From contig NZ_SOZD01000002.1 of NCBI RefSeq assembly GCF_004519335.1, positions 496,001 to 560,000 on the forward strand: a stretch of DNA of 64,000 nucleotides, given 5' to 3'. The translations under genes and the position numbers were made by a program. The notes below the pieces were generated by a model that made no database searches, had not been told where the DNA came from, and saw only the letters and a program-made list of their open reading frames with translations. This stretch comes from Jiella endophytica. Its GTDB lineage: Bacteria > Pseudomonadota > Alphaproteobacteria > Rhizobiales > Rhizobiaceae. This document shows positions 26,018 through 35,382 of this stretch, one piece after another. The first letter of the stretch is position 1. The number at the start of each line of letters is the position of its first letter.

Positions 26018-26638
26018 CTACCGGTCCAACGCGCCCTTCCCCGCGAGAATGAGCGGGCGAAACTTGTCGATCCGGGCGATGCGGGTCTCGGATTTCTTCG
26101 CTGCGTTGAGATTGATGGCGTAGCTTCGCTGCCGCCCGGGTGTCAGGTTGTGAAATGCCTCGGCGAGTTCGAGATCGCAGTCGAGAGCATCGAGCAGTTC
26201 GCCAGGCAGGTCGATCTCCGGCTTCTCTTCCGCAGGCCTCAGTCCCGCCTTGGCATAGCCGATCGCCTCGTCGAGATAGGAGCGGATCACCGCTTCGCGC
26301 GCTGCCACGCCGTCATCGTCCAAAAAGCGGATCAGATTGGGATGCCGGCTGTTCGGTCCCGGGCGTTCGAGGACGCCTTCCGGATCCTTCATCAGGGCCG
26401 GATGGAAGAAGGTAATGCGGAAATCGTCGCGGAACGACCCGAGAAGGGCGATATTCCGCCCGTCATGCATATAGCAGGGATGGCCCCATTTGACCGTCTC
26501 GTCGAGCCCAGCTTCCCGGCAGATCCGGCGGAGTTCGCCGAGACCTCTAGCCCATCTGCGTGCCGAGCAGGCCGGCGTGGCGAAACGCTCGCAGCGCCCG
26601 CAGCCATCGGTGAAGAACGCTTCGATATCGGTGATCAC
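26018..26638 (-). CDS. YdeI-like protein (DUF1801 plus OmdA-type tail)
   Basis: A 206-residue cytoplasmic protein. The first part (about 20-120) matches the DUF1801/YdhG fold (L-R-R-I-C-R-E-A-G-L-D-E-T-V-K-W-G-H-P-C-Y, then F-F-H-P-A-L-M-K-D-P). The C-terminal part has the conserved F-H-N-L-T-P-G-R-Q-R-S-Y-A-I-N-L-N-A-A-K-K-S-E-T-R-I-A-R-I block of the YdeI/OmdA family. Some homologues affect resistance to antimicrobial peptides or porin-related traits; the biochemical function is unknown. It is divergent from the Rieske/FAD gene across about 240 bp. Confidence 0.85.
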   Translation of the reverse strand: MITDIEAFFTDGCGRCERFATPACSARRWARGLGELRRICREAGLDETVKWGHPCYMHDGRNIALLGSFRDDFRITFFHPALMKDPEGVLERPGPNSRHPNLIRFLDDDGVAAREAVIRSYLDEAIGYAKAGLRPAEEKPEIDLPGELLDALDCDLELAEAFHNLTPGRQRSYAINLNAAKKSETRIARIDKFRPLILAGKGALDR

Positions 26639-26881
26639 GACACTCTCCTCGCGCCGCTGCCGCAGACCCCGGCCGCTCGCACCGGCGGCTTTGCCCGGAC
26701 GCCAGAAAGATCAGGCGCCCTTCAGAATGCCCGGCTCAAAGCTCAGATGGCAAGTCGAGATCCGGCCACTTCGGGTGATTCGGATTGTCCTCGCCGGCAG
26801 GTGAGCGGTGCCAAGGAACCGGTTCTTCGCTGATCCCGTTGGCCTTCCATCGAACGATTCCAGCATTTGAGAGAAGTTTCG

Positions 26882-28459
26882 ATGGAATACGACGTTGCCG
26901 CCTTTTCCGAGCTCTCCGACACCGGCCTCCACGAAGTCGAGGCCGGGGAGCTGAAGATCCTCCTCGCCCGCGATGACGAGACGGTCTTTGCCACAGGCGC
27001 CCATTGCAGCCACAAGGGCGCGCCACTGAAGAACGGCACGCGGATCGGCAACCAGGTGATCTGTCCCTGGCATCACGCCTGTTTCGGTCTCGAGGACGGC
27101 GCTCATGTCGAACCGCCGGGCCAGGGCTGCCTCGCCCGCTTCGAGACGAGGGTGGCAGACGGCCGGGTGCTCGTCGAGGTGCCCGACGGCGCCGGCGAGC
27201 ACAGGCCGGAGGTCGAGCCTTCCGCCCGCCGGGCCGGCGGCGCGCGGATCTTTGCCATCGTCGGCGGCGGTGCTGCGGGTCTCGCCTGTGCGCAGGAGCT
27301 GGTGCGGCGGGGTTTCGACGGCCGCATCGTGATGTTCTCCGACGACGGCGAGACGCCCTACGACCGCACGGCGCTGTCGAAGACCTATCTGCAGGGCAAG
27401 ACCGGCGACGACGGACTTCCCCTCGTCGGCGAGGGCGGGCTCGATGCGATCGGCGTCGAGCGCATTACCGAGCGCGTCGAGCGGATCGATGCGGCGAACC
27501 GTACGATCCACTTCGTCGGCAAGGACGGGGTGAACGAAGGGCTTGTCTACGACCGCTGCTTCGCCGCGCCGGGCAGCGATTCCGTCACCCTCCCGGTCGA
27601 AGGCGCCGATCTTCCGGGCGTCTTCACCCTGCGCAGTCATGACGACGCCAGGCGCATCAAGGCTGCCGCGGACAGCGCTCAAAACATCGTCATCGTCGGC
27701 TCCGGCTTCATCGGCATGGAGGCGGCCGCAGCCCTTGTCTCTATCGGCAAGTTGGTGACGGTCGTCTCCCAGGAGACGCTGCCCTTCGAGAGCAAATGGG
27801 GCGAAGCCGTCGCCGGCCAGATCGTCGGCCAGCACCGGGACAAGGGCGTCGACATCCGCACCAATACCGGCGTCACCGCGATCGCGGAAAAGCGCGGCGC
27901 CATCAGTGCCGTGCATCTGTCCAGTGGCGACGAGGTGCCGGCGGACATGGTGCTGATGGCGGTCGGCGCGAAACCGCGGCTTTCGATCTTCGGTGAGGCG
28001 GCCGAGGCCGCTGGCGGCGTCGAGGTCGGGCCTGACCTCTCCGTCGATGCGAGCCTCTTTGCCGGCGGTGACGTCGCGAAGTTCCCGCTGAACGGGCGGG
28101 GATATTCCGCCCGCATCGAGCACTGGCGCGTGGCAGAGCAACATGGCCGGCATGCCGCGCGGGCGATGCTCGGCGACAGCCTGCCCTTTGCCGGCGTGCC
28201 GTTCTTTTGGTCGGCGCAATACGGCCCCATCCACTATGTCGGCCATGCGAAGGACTATGAAGAGTGCCATATCGAGGGCGATCTCGCGGCCGCCAGCTTT
28301 ACCGCCTTTTACGTCAAGGACGGCAAGGTGATCGCCGCTCTCGGCCGCGGCAAGGCGGACGTCACCGCCGATCTGCATGGCCTGATGATCATGTCCGATC
28401 CGACGCCGTCGAAGACCAGCCTCGAAGCGGCCGGCTGGCAGCCGAAGACGCTGCTCTGA
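26882..28459 (+). CDS. Rieske-FAD NAD(P)H oxidoreductase, AIF-like
   Basis: A 525-residue fusion. Residues about 5-100 form a Rieske domain, with C-S-H near 43 and C-P-W-H-H near 66 as the 2Fe-2S ligands. From about 125 on comes a two-dinucleotide flavoprotein: FAD motif I-V-G-G-G-A-A-G-L-A near 126, NAD motif I-V-G-S-G-F-I-G-M-E-A near 272 and the FAD-closing F-A-G-G-D-V-A near 394. This is the layout of AIF-like (AIFM3/Nfrl type) reductases, which move electrons from NAD(P)H through flavin to a 2Fe-2S centre; the partner is unknown. The ATG at 26882 follows GAGAGAAG; a TTG at 26867 is less likely. Confidence 0.88.
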   Translation: MEYDVAAFSELSDTGLHEVEAGELKILLARDDETVFATGAHCSHKGAPLKNGTRIGNQVICPWHHACFGLEDGAHVEPPGQGCLARFETRVADGRVLVEVPDGAGEHRPEVEPSARRAGGARIFAIVGGGAAGLACAQELVRRGFDGRIVMFSDDGETPYDRTALSKTYLQGKTGDDGLPLVGEGGLDAIGVERITERVERIDAANRTIHFVGKDGVNEGLVYDRCFAAPGSDSVTLPVEGADLPGVFTLRSHDDARRIKAAADSAQNIVIVGSGFIGMEAAAALVSIGKLVTVVSQETLPFESKWGEAVAGQIVGQHRDKGVDIRTNTGVTAIAEKRGAISAVHLSSGDEVPADMVLMAVGAKPRLSIFGEAAEAAGGVEVGPDLSVDASLFAGGDVAKFPLNGRGYSARIEHWRVAEQHGRHAARAMLGDSLPFAGVPFFWSAQYGPIHYVGHAKDYEECHIEGDLAAASFTAFYVKDGKVIAALGRGKADVTADLHGLMIMSDPTPSKTSLEAAGWQPKTLL

Positions 28460-28621
28460 GAGCGACTGCCCCATGGTGGCCGTCGGTCACGAGGTCGGCG
28501 GCGCCAGATGGCCTCACGGGGTCATGTCGTTCTCACGTGCAAGTGACTTCGAAGGGGTGCGGCGGCGACAAAAAAGCGGCATGGTCGAAACAAATCTCCG
28601 CCCTGCCCCGAAAGGCATGTC

Positions 28622-29176
28622 ATGTCGCCTGCCTCATCGTCCAAGTTCCAGGCGCTCGACGACCTACTGCTTCGTGCCGTGGCAGGCGATGAAAAGGCCT
28701 ATCGAGCGTTCCTGACAGATGCCGCCGTGATCGTCCGCCGTTTTGCGGCGAGTCGAATGCCACGCCATTCGGCCGGCTTCGACGTGGAAGACCTCGTCCA
28801 GGAAATCCTCCTGGCTGTGCATGCCAAGCGCCACACCTGGCGGCCCGGCGAGCCGGTTGCGCCATGGCTGTTCGCGATCGCCCGCTACAAGGCGATCGAT
28901 GCCTATCGCCGCCGCGGCAAGCGGATCGAGATCGACATCGCCGAAATGGGCGACGTCTTCGAGGATCCGGCCGGGGCGCCGACGGCGGTTGCCCACGACG
29001 TCGGACGGGCGGTCGCTTCGCTCGCCGGCCGGCAGCAGGCGGTGGTCTCCGCGCTGTCGGTGGAGGGCAAGTCGATCAGCCAGACCGCGCGCGACCTCGA
29101 CATGAGCGAGGGCGCGGTGCGGGTGGCGTTTCACCGGGGGCTCTCGACGATCGCCAGGAAGTTCGGAAGAGATTGA
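28622..29176 (+). CDS. ECF-type RNA polymerase sigma factor
   Basis: A 184-residue sigma factor with only regions 2 and 4. Region 2 is about 20-95 (F-D-V-E-D-L-V-Q-E-I-L-L-A-V-H, then the promoter-melting W-L-F-A-I-A-R-Y-K-A-I-D-A-Y-R-R). Region 4 is about 125-182 (S-I-S-Q-T-A-R-D-L-D-M-S-E-G-A-V-R-V-A-F-H-R-G). The next gene overlaps by one base and is an NrsF/DUF1109 membrane protein, the usual partner anti-sigma factor. Such pairs respond to oxidants, metals or envelope stress. ECF pairs often control their own promoter, but I could not identify a clear -35/-10 pair. Confidence 0.93.
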   Translation: MSPASSSKFQALDDLLLRAVAGDEKAYRAFLTDAAVIVRRFAASRMPRHSAGFDVEDLVQEILLAVHAKRHTWRPGEPVAPWLFAIARYKAIDAYRRRGKRIEIDIAEMGDVFEDPAGAPTAVAHDVGRAVASLAGRQQAVVSALSVEGKSISQTARDLDMSEGAVRVAFHRGLSTIARKFGRD

Positions 29177-29814
29177 TGCAGACCGACGAACTGATCGCCG
29201 AACTGGCGGGAAATGCGGGGAGGCAGGAGAGCGGCTTCGTGCTGCCGCTTTGGGCCGCGGTGGTGATCTCGCCGCTTCTGGCCTTTGCCGTCTTCATGCC
29301 GCTGCTGGGGCCCCGGGCGAATTTCCTCACCTCCTTCGGCGCCCTGCGCTTCGACATGAAGTTCGTCACCACCGGGCTCCTCGCCATCACCGCGCTCGGC
29401 GTGCTCGTGGCGCTGGCGAGGCCGGCGCGGCCGTGGCGACGGCTTGCGACAATGCTGGTGGTGCCGGTGGCGGTGCTCGTCGCTGCGGTGGCTGTGGAAC
29501 TTGTCGTCGTTCCGCAGCAGCTGTGGGAGACGCGGGCGCTCGGCGAAAATGCGAGGAACTGCCTGATCGCCATCCCGACCATGGGCGCGCCGGTGCTGGC
29601 GCTGTTCCTGTTTGCCCTGTCGCGGCAGGCGCCGACGCGTCCGGCGCTCTCCGGCGGCATCGCAGGCCTTGCCGCAGCGGGCATTTCGGCGATCTTCTAC
29701 GCTGCCCACTGCCCGGACGATTCGCCGCTCTTCGTGGCGATCTGGTATCCGCTGGCGACCCTGGTGCTGGTCACGGTGGGGGCCCTGGCGGGGTCGCGAC
29801 TGCTGCGCTGGTAG
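29176..29814 (+). CDS. NrsF-type (DUF1109) membrane anti-sigma factor
   Basis: A 212-residue inner-membrane protein with six hydrophobic segments at about 20-42, 58-80, 85-108, 130-148, 153-175 and 185-208. It shows the DUF1109 layout: M-Q-T-D-E-L-I-A-E-L-A at the start, R-x-D-M-K-F-V-T-T in the first half, and one cysteine in N-C-L-I-A-I-P plus another in A-A-H-C-P-D-D-S-P. In Caulobacter and relatives NrsF holds its sigma factor at the membrane until a signal, possibly acting on the paired cysteines, releases it. The ATG at 29176 overlaps the sigma-factor stop codon by one base. Confidence 0.88.
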   Translation: MQTDELIAELAGNAGRQESGFVLPLWAAVVISPLLAFAVFMPLLGPRANFLTSFGALRFDMKFVTTGLLAITALGVLVALARPARPWRRLATMLVVPVAVLVAAVAVELVVVPQQLWETRALGENARNCLIAIPTMGAPVLALFLFALSRQAPTRPALSGGIAGLAAAGISAIFYAAHCPDDSPLFVAIWYPLATLVLVTVGALAGSRLLRW

Positions 29815-29826
29815 CGCCACGCAGCC

Positions 29827-30240
29827 TCAGGCGCGGCCTTCCGGCTCCATCTGGCCGAAGGAGGGCATGCCGTCCCGGATGCGCGAAAGCACGCCGACAA
29901 AGGCCCGGGCGAAGCCGTGAAACCGGTCGCCGATCTCCTCGCGGTCGGCCACCCGGATCGCATCGCCTTCGGCGTTGAGCACGGCGAAGAACACCCGGCC
30001 ATGACCTTCGCCGGCCTCGCCCATGTGGATGGCGGCGATCTCGCTCGCATCCTCAAAGGAGCCGTCCGCCGGCATGGCGAAGAGGAATTCGCCGCCGATC
30101 ATGTCGGCAGCCCGCCGCACGCAATCCTCGAAGCTGGTCTCGCCGATGTCGCTGGCGCCGAGCGCCAGCTCGAATTCCACAGCCTCGACGCCCTCGCCCG
30201 CCTCGAACGGACCCATCTCCACCGCGTGATCCATCTGCAT
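29827..30240 (-). CDS. Conserved acidic hypothetical protein
   Basis: A 137-residue, strongly acidic cytoplasmic protein that I do not recognise. It has no membrane segment or signal peptide. Its sequence (F-E-L-A-L-G-A-S-D-I-G-E-T-S-F-E-D-C, then G-R-V-F-F-A-V-L-N-A-E-G-D-A-I-R-V-A-D) suggests a mixed alpha/beta fold. The ATG at 30240 follows AGGGAG, so translation is credible, and a longer upstream frame to 30540 lacks such a site. It converges on the NrsF-type gene (12 bp between stop codons) and is divergent from the acyl-CoA synthetase gene. Confidence 0.6.
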   Translation of the reverse strand: MQMDHAVEMGPFEAGEGVEAVEFELALGASDIGETSFEDCVRRAADMIGGEFLFAMPADGSFEDASEIAAIHMGEAGEGHGRVFFAVLNAEGDAIRVADREEIGDRFHGFARAFVGVLSRIRDGMPSFGQMEPEGRA

Positions 30241-30418
30241 GACGAACTCCCTGTCATTTCGTCCCTTGCAGCGGTTGTGACGGCGGGAAATGTCCAAACT
30301 TTGTCCGAGGCTGTGGCACTGGACAATGGCTCGCCGTTCACGACACACTATGTGCAACGAAGGGACGTGGCCGGGGAGGAACGGCGTCGCGTCCGCAAGG
30401 ACCTGGGAGGAGTTGCTG

Positions 30419-32047
30419 ATGCGCGGATTGATGCAGGACTGGCCCCTGCTCTGTTCGAAGGTGATCGACCACGCGGCTGAGGAGCATCCGCTGCGCGAGG
30501 TGGTCAGCCAGTCGGTCGAGGGACCGATGCACCGCACCAACTATCGCGAAGTGCGCGAGCGGGCCCGCAAGATCGCCCAGCTACTGGAGCGCGAAGGCTA
30601 CCAGCTCGGCGATCGCATCGCCACCATGGCCTGGAACACCTGGCGCCATCTCGAATGCTGGTACGGCATCACCGGCATGGGGGCGGTCTACCACACGCTC
30701 AATCCGCGGCTGTTTCCCGAACAGCTCGTCTGGATCATGAACGACGCCGAGGACAGGCTGCTCTTCGTCGACCTCACCTTCCTGCCGTTGGTCGAAGCGC
30801 TCGCCGCCAAGGTGCCGAGCCTCAAGAAGGTGGTCGTGCTGACCGACGCCGAGCACATGCCCGAGACCGAGCTTCCCAATGCGGTTGCCTATGAAACCTG
30901 GCTCGAGGGCGCCGACGGCGACTTTGCCTGGCGGGAGCTCGACGAGAACACCGCTGCCGGCATGTGCTACACCTCGGGCACGACGGGCAATCCGAAGGGC
31001 GTTCTTTATTCCCATCGCTCCAACGTTCTGCATTCGATGATGGCGCAGTCACCGGACGCGATGAACATCTCGTCCTCCTCCCGCATGCTGCCGATCGTGC
31101 CGTTCTTCCACGCCAATGGCTGGGGCATCGCGCTGACGACACCGATGGCCGGCTCGGCGCTGGTCATGCCCGGGCCGAAGATGGACGGGGCGTCCATCTA
31201 CCGGATCCTCACCGAGGAACGCGTCACCTGCACGGCGGCCGTGCCGACCATCTGGCTGATGCTTCTGCAGCATCTGGAGGCCCATGGCGGCGAATTGCCG
31301 GATCTGGAGCGGGTGATCATCGGCGGTTCGGCCTGCCCGCGGCGGGTAACCGAGGCGTTCCAGAACCGCTATGGCGCCCAGGTCGTGCACGCCTGGGGGA
31401 TGACCGAGATGAGCCCGCTCGGAACCCTCTGTGCCATCAAGCCGGAATATGCCGGGCTGACCGGCGACGACCTCCTCGCCATCGAGGACAAGCAGGGTTT
31501 TCCGCCATTCGGCGTCGAGATGAAGGTGACCGACGACGCCAATGTCACCCTGCCGCGCGACGGCAAGACCTTCGGCCGCCTGAAGGTGCGCGGACCGTCG
31601 GTCGCCAAGGCCTATTACAAGAACCAGGGAGCCGAGCTCTTCGACGAGGAGGCCTGGTTCGACACCGGCGACGTCGCCCATATCGACCAGCACGGCTACA
31701 TGCAGATCACCGACCGGGCGAAGGACGTCATCAAGTCCGGCGGCGAATGGATCTCCTCCATCGAGATCGAGAACATCGCCGTCGGCCATCCGGACGTCGC
31801 CGAAGCCGCCGTCATCGGCCTTGCCCATCCGAAATGGGACGAGCGGCCGCTGCTCATCTGCGTCAAGCGCGAAGGGCACAACCCCAGCAAGGCGGACGTC
31901 CTCGGCTTTCTGGAGGGCAAGATCGCCAAATGGTGGATGCCGGACGACGTTGTCTTCGTCGAGGAGATCCCCCACACGGCGGCGGGCAAGATCCGCAAGA
32001 CGGCGCTGCGCGAGGAGTTCAAGAGCTACGTGCTGCCGACGGCGTGA
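30419..32047 (+). CDS. Fatty-acyl-CoA synthetase (AMP-forming)
   Basis: Activates a medium- or long-chain fatty acid to its CoA thioester through an acyl-adenylate, in the cytoplasm or at the membrane. The 542-residue ANL enzyme has the P-loop [12 protein letters not shown] near 183-194, H-A-W-G-M-T-E near 324-330, the hinge [15 protein letters not shown] near 430-444 and the C-terminal catalytic Lys in A-G-K-I-R-K near 525. The motifs are complete. The ATG at 30419 follows GGGAGGAG; the frame extends upstream without support. Chain-length preference cannot be read. Confidence 0.92.
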   Translation: MRGLMQDWPLLCSKVIDHAAEEHPLREVVSQSVEGPMHRTNYREVRERARKIAQLLEREGYQLGDRIATMAWNTWRHLECWYGITGMGAVYHTLNPRLFPEQLVWIMNDAEDRLLFVDLTFLPLVEALAAKVPSLKKVVVLTDAEHMPETELPNAVAYETWLEGADGDFAWRELDENTAAGMCYTSGTTGNPKGVLYSHRSNVLHSMMAQSPDAMNISSSSRMLPIVPFFHANGWGIALTTPMAGSALVMPGPKMDGASIYRILTEERVTCTAAVPTIWLMLLQHLEAHGGELPDLERVIIGGSACPRRVTEAFQNRYGAQVVHAWGMTEMSPLGTLCAIKPEYAGLTGDDLLAIEDKQGFPPFGVEMKVTDDANVTLPRDGKTFGRLKVRGPSVAKAYYKNQGAELFDEEAWFDTGDVAHIDQHGYMQITDRAKDVIKSGGEWISSIEIENIAVGHPDVAEAAVIGLAHPKWDERPLLICVKREGHNPSKADVLGFLEGKIAKWWMPDDVVFVEEIPHTAAGKIRKTALREEFKSYVLPTA

Positions 32048-32221
32048 CCTTCGAACCCGGGCCGACGACCGTCACGCGCGGTGGCGGGTCACCATGCCGT
32101 CGACTGCGGGCGGGCGTTCGCAGCGCTCGGTCCGCCATGGCTCGGATGTCGCGGAAAAGCGTTTCCCCGGTCCTCGATGATGGGCTAACATCCGGCCGAT
32201 GATCGCCTTCGGACCCTTTTG

Positions 32222-33142
32222 ATGAGCATGGCCTTCGCCAATCTGCCCGTGAGCGGACACTATGTCCGCAAGCGCCTGCGGCTTGCGGGCTTTGCCCGCT
32301 GGCTGGCGCTCCTGGCGATCGTTCTCGTCGTCGTCGGTTTTGCGATCTTCCGGCTCGGCGGCGTCGACCCGCAGGCGCTGGCGGGTCTCCTCCTGCTCGC
32401 TGCGGCGCTCGCGGCAATCGCCTTCGCCATCTCGGTCTGGGGGCTGATGCGGGTCTGGGTCTCCGGCCTGATCGGTGGCGGCAAGGCGATCGGCGCCTTC
32501 ACCATGTCGCTCCTCGCCCTCGCCCCCTTCGGTTTCGCCGCCTGGCTGGCGGTCGAAAATCCCCGCGCCAACGTCGCCTATACCGAGGGGATGGAGCCGG
32601 ACGCCGTCGCCGAGGTGATCGATGCGCCAGGCCACGCCCTGCCGCGCTGGCAGCGGGCGATCAGCGCCGAGGATCCGCCGAGCATCGTCACCGGCCGGCG
32701 CTATCTCTCGGCCGCTCCGGAGATCTACAAGGCCGCCAGGCTGGTTCTTTCCGACAAGGGCTGGAAGGTCGATGCGGTGACGGTCGGCGATCCCAACGAG
32801 GCCGCCGACGAGGATGCGAGCGGCGATCTCGGTGTCAGCGGCACGATCGGCATTCCGATCCCGACATCGCGGGCCGAAGCCGAGCAGCTGAGCGCCGCCG
32901 ATCTTGCCGGCACCAGGGACAGCGACCAGTACCGCATCGACGCGACGGCCCGCGATTTTCTGCTCGGCCTGCCGAGCGCGGTGGTGATCCGCATCGTCGA
33001 GGATGGTGCCGAGACCTTTGTCGACGCGCGCTCGACTTCCCGCGAGATGGAGATCGATTTCGGTCAGAACCGGCGCTTTCTCGAAGGCTTCTTCACCGAT
33101 CTCGACGCCGCCCTGGCCGGCCAGGTCTCGACCGGCTCCTGA
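32222..33142 (+). CDS. DUF1499 family membrane protein
   Basis: A 306-residue protein. Three hydrophobic segments lie in the first third (about 22-45, 52-75, 92-112). A soluble DUF1499 domain follows, with R-R-Y-L-S-A-A-P-E-I-Y near 160, Y-R-I-D-A-T-A-R-D-F-L-L-G near 235 and D-A-R-S-T-S-R near 268. DUF1499 domains are found alone or fused to membrane helices in proteobacteria and in plastids; no activity has been assigned. The ATG at 32222 was used; a TTG lies one codon earlier. It follows the acyl-CoA synthetase gene by about 170 bp on the same strand. Confidence 0.85.
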   Translation: MSMAFANLPVSGHYVRKRLRLAGFARWLALLAIVLVVVGFAIFRLGGVDPQALAGLLLLAAALAAIAFAISVWGLMRVWVSGLIGGGKAIGAFTMSLLALAPFGFAAWLAVENPRANVAYTEGMEPDAVAEVIDAPGHALPRWQRAISAEDPPSIVTGRRYLSAAPEIYKAARLVLSDKGWKVDAVTVGDPNEAADEDASGDLGVSGTIGIPIPTSRAEAEQLSAADLAGTRDSDQYRIDATARDFLLGLPSAVVIRIVEDGAETFVDARSTSREMEIDFGQNRRFLEGFFTDLDAALAGQVSTGS

Positions 33143-33162
33143 CATCCCCCGAGAGAACCTTT

Positions 33163-34083
33163 CTACCCCGCCGGACGATAGGTGCTGTCGCCGTCGCCAA
33201 TGGCCTCTTCGACGACACGGCCGCGTTCGACGAGATCGGTCAGATGCGACAGCACCGAGAGCCCCGCGGCGCCGACGAGACGCGGATCGAGCCCCGGATA
33301 GGTGGCGGCGACGATCGCCGCGATCGTCCGGTCGCCGGCCTCGAGTCGCTTCAGGATGGCCGCCTCGCGCATCCGCCGGTGGTGGATCAGCCCGCGCAGG
33401 AACGGCACCGGCCGCTCCACCGGCCCGCCATGGCCGGGAAGACAGCGGGTCTCGCCGCGCGTCAAAAGCTTCTCCAGCGAAGCCATGTAGTCGCCCATCA
33501 CCCCGTCCGGCGGCGCGACGACCGTCGTCGACCAGGCCATGACGTGGTCGCCCGACAACAGGATCCCGTCAGCGAGGAGCGAGAGCGCCACATGGTCCGA
33601 GGCATGGCCGGGGGTCGCCACGACCTCGATCTCGCGCCCGGCAAGGCGAAGCGTCTCGCCATCGGCGAGATGGCGGGCATAGACGAGGCCGCCGGCGGGC
33701 GGCGCGTCGAGCGCGTTACCCTTGCTGTCGGCTCTCCCCGCCGCACCGAGAAGCGGCGCCGAGACCTCCTCGGCAAAGCGCATCGCCAGCGCCGAATGGT
33801 CCGAATGGCGGTGGGTGAGAAGCACCGCCTCGACGTCACGGCCGCCGACCGCGCCGAGCAATGCGCTGAGATGCGCATCGTCGGACGGACCGGGATCGAC
33901 GACGAAGCAGCGCCCGCCGTCGCCGACGACGTAACTGTTGGTGCCCGTGAAGGTCATCGGCGAGGGATTGTTCGCCGTGACCCGCAGGATGCCCGGCGCG
34001 ACCTCGACAGCGCTGCCGTGAGCGGGGTCGAAGGCGGTCGAGAATTCCGGCTCGGCGCCGGTGGCGGATGAATCGTCTGTCAT
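33163..34083 (-). CDS. Metallo-beta-lactamase-fold hydrolase (LACTB2-like)
   Basis: A 306-residue metal-dependent hydrolase. The metal ligands are in L-T-H-R-H-S-D-H-S near 90-98, A-T-P-G-H-A-S-D-H near 155, S-G-D-H-V-M near 175 and C-L-P-G-H-G near 209. A C-terminal winged-helix-like region (about 225-300) is found in the LACTB2/Blact_WH subgroup, members of which cut RNA or thioesters. The substrate is unknown. The ATG at 34083 gives M-T-D-D-S-S; a TTG at 34104 is possible, and neither has a clear ribosome-binding site. It is convergent with the DUF1499 gene, 20 bp away. Confidence 0.85.
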   Translation of the reverse strand: MTDDSSATGAEPEFSTAFDPAHGSAVEVAPGILRVTANNPSPMTFTGTNSYVVGDGGRCFVVDPGPSDDAHLSALLGAVGGRDVEAVLLTHRHSDHSALAMRFAEEVSAPLLGAAGRADSKGNALDAPPAGGLVYARHLADGETLRLAGREIEVVATPGHASDHVALSLLADGILLSGDHVMAWSTTVVAPPDGVMGDYMASLEKLLTRGETRCLPGHGGPVERPVPFLRGLIHHRRMREAAILKRLEAGDRTIAAIVAATYPGLDPRLVGAAGLSVLSHLTDLVERGRVVEEAIGDGDSTYRPAG

Positions 34084-34204
34084 GGGGAGATGTCTAGCAG
34101 GCAAAGCGCCGCGCTGCCCATATAGGGAACGAGCGGATGACCAGGTCGACGCGCGTCATCGGCAAGACTCGTTTTCCGCGCGAAGGCCGGCGAAGCACGG
34201 ACAT

Positions 34205-34242
34205 CTCGCCGGCTCGGGCTATTTCTCTCCCGAGCCGGCGAG
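34205..34242. repeat. Perfect 14-bp hairpin enclosing the DUF3616 stop codon
   Basis: CTCGCCGGCTCGGG at 34205-34218 pairs perfectly with CCCGAGCCGGCGAG at 34229-34242 around a 10-base loop. The loop contains the stop codon (34219-34221) of the minus-strand gene. No T-tract follows on either strand, so it may act as an RNA-stability or translation-end structure, or a weak terminator. Confidence 0.7.
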
Positions 34243-35382
34243 TTCGAACACATCGACGGCAATCCGCTGCTTCTCGGCATCCACCCTGTCGTCATGCGGG
34301 GAGTCATAGGCGACGAGAAGCCTCGGACCCCTGTCCTCCGTCGCCTCCAGGACGGCGATGCCCTCCGCATGGTCCGAGCCGCGGATGGCGGGAAGGTCGA
34401 GGATCCGCCGCAGCGCACCGGAATGGTAGACCTGCCGGTCGGCGGAAAAATTCTCGATCGCGAAGACCGACTGCATGGCTTCGAGATCGGTGGTCGCGCC
34501 GGAGAGGATCAGGAGCCGGTCCTCCTGCCAGTTCATGTCGCGGATGCCCTGGCCGTTGAGATCGATGGCGTGTAGGGCATAGCGCTTGCCGTCCTTCAGC
34601 TTCACCGGCTTTAGAAATCCTTTGTCGGTGAGCTTCATCTCCATCCGCACGATCATCGCAAAACCGCCGACCACCGGACCGCGCAGGCCGAGAAGCACGG
34701 TGTCGCCCTTCACCGCGAGACCCTCGATGTCGAGACCGTTCTCCTTGCAGGGCAGATCGACGAAGGGGCCGATCAGCCGATCCTTCTTCAGCATCTTGCG
34801 GATCGGCGTCTTCTTCGAAGCGGTCATCTCGACCATCGCGACAGTCCGACCCGGCGTGCCGTCGAGCGGCTCGATCGCATCGACGAGATCGACCACCCCG
34901 TCACCCCGGTCGAGCAGCGGCACGCGGCCGAGGAATCCGCGATTGGAATCCCAGTCGACGTCCTCGAAATCGTCGATGTCGTCGTCGTCCGGGTCGTCGC
35001 GCTTCAGGGAATGTGACCCGCAGATCCAGAGATAGCCGTCCGAGATCGCGAGGCCCTCGATATCCATCTCGCCGGAGGGGCCGTCGGGCAGCTGGAAGCT
35101 CTGCCCGAGCACGAAATTCCTGTGCTCGCCGGCCGCCTTGCCATGCTCGTCGATCAGCACCCGCTCGACCGTCGACGTCTCGTCGCAGGTGCAGAAGATC
35201 GAGCGCCCGACGGCGGCGAGCGAGGAGACGTCCTGCCAGATCGGATCGCCGACGTTGGTCAGCTCGTCGTGATGGGCAAAGAAGAGGTCGAGCTTGTCGA
35301 CGGGCTTGCGGTCCAGGGCGAAGCCGGCCTTCTCCTCGGCGCTGGCATGATCGGCAAGACGTGTCGGCCGGTTCTTCGCCAT
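34219..35382 (-). CDS. DUF3616 domain protein
   Basis: A 387-residue protein without signal peptide or membrane helix. DUF3616 members are predicted beta-propeller-like proteins; here repeated strand-turn units appear, such as D-I-E-G-L-A-I-S-D-G-Y-L-W-I-C-G-S-H-S near 103, D-I-E-G-L-A-V-K-G-D-T-V-L-L-G-L-R-G near 216 and H-A-E-G-I-A-V-L near 340. An acidic run D-D-P-D-D-D-D-I-D-D-F-E-D-V-D follows the first repeat and may bind a divalent ion. The function is unknown. The ATG at 35382 has a purine-rich leader. The stop codon lies in the loop of a perfect hairpin. The gene is divergent from the Rrf2 regulator. Confidence 0.82.
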   Translation of the reverse strand: MAKNRPTRLADHASAEEKAGFALDRKPVDKLDLFFAHHDELTNVGDPIWQDVSSLAAVGRSIFCTCDETSTVERVLIDEHGKAAGEHRNFVLGQSFQLPDGPSGEMDIEGLAISDGYLWICGSHSLKRDDPDDDDIDDFEDVDWDSNRGFLGRVPLLDRGDGVVDLVDAIEPLDGTPGRTVAMVEMTASKKTPIRKMLKKDRLIGPFVDLPCKENGLDIEGLAVKGDTVLLGLRGPVVGGFAMIVRMEMKLTDKGFLKPVKLKDGKRYALHAIDLNGQGIRDMNWQEDRLLILSGATTDLEAMQSVFAIENFSADRQVYHSGALRRILDLPAIRGSDHAEGIAVLEATEDRGPRLLVAYDSPHDDRVDAEKQRIAVDVFELAGSGEK

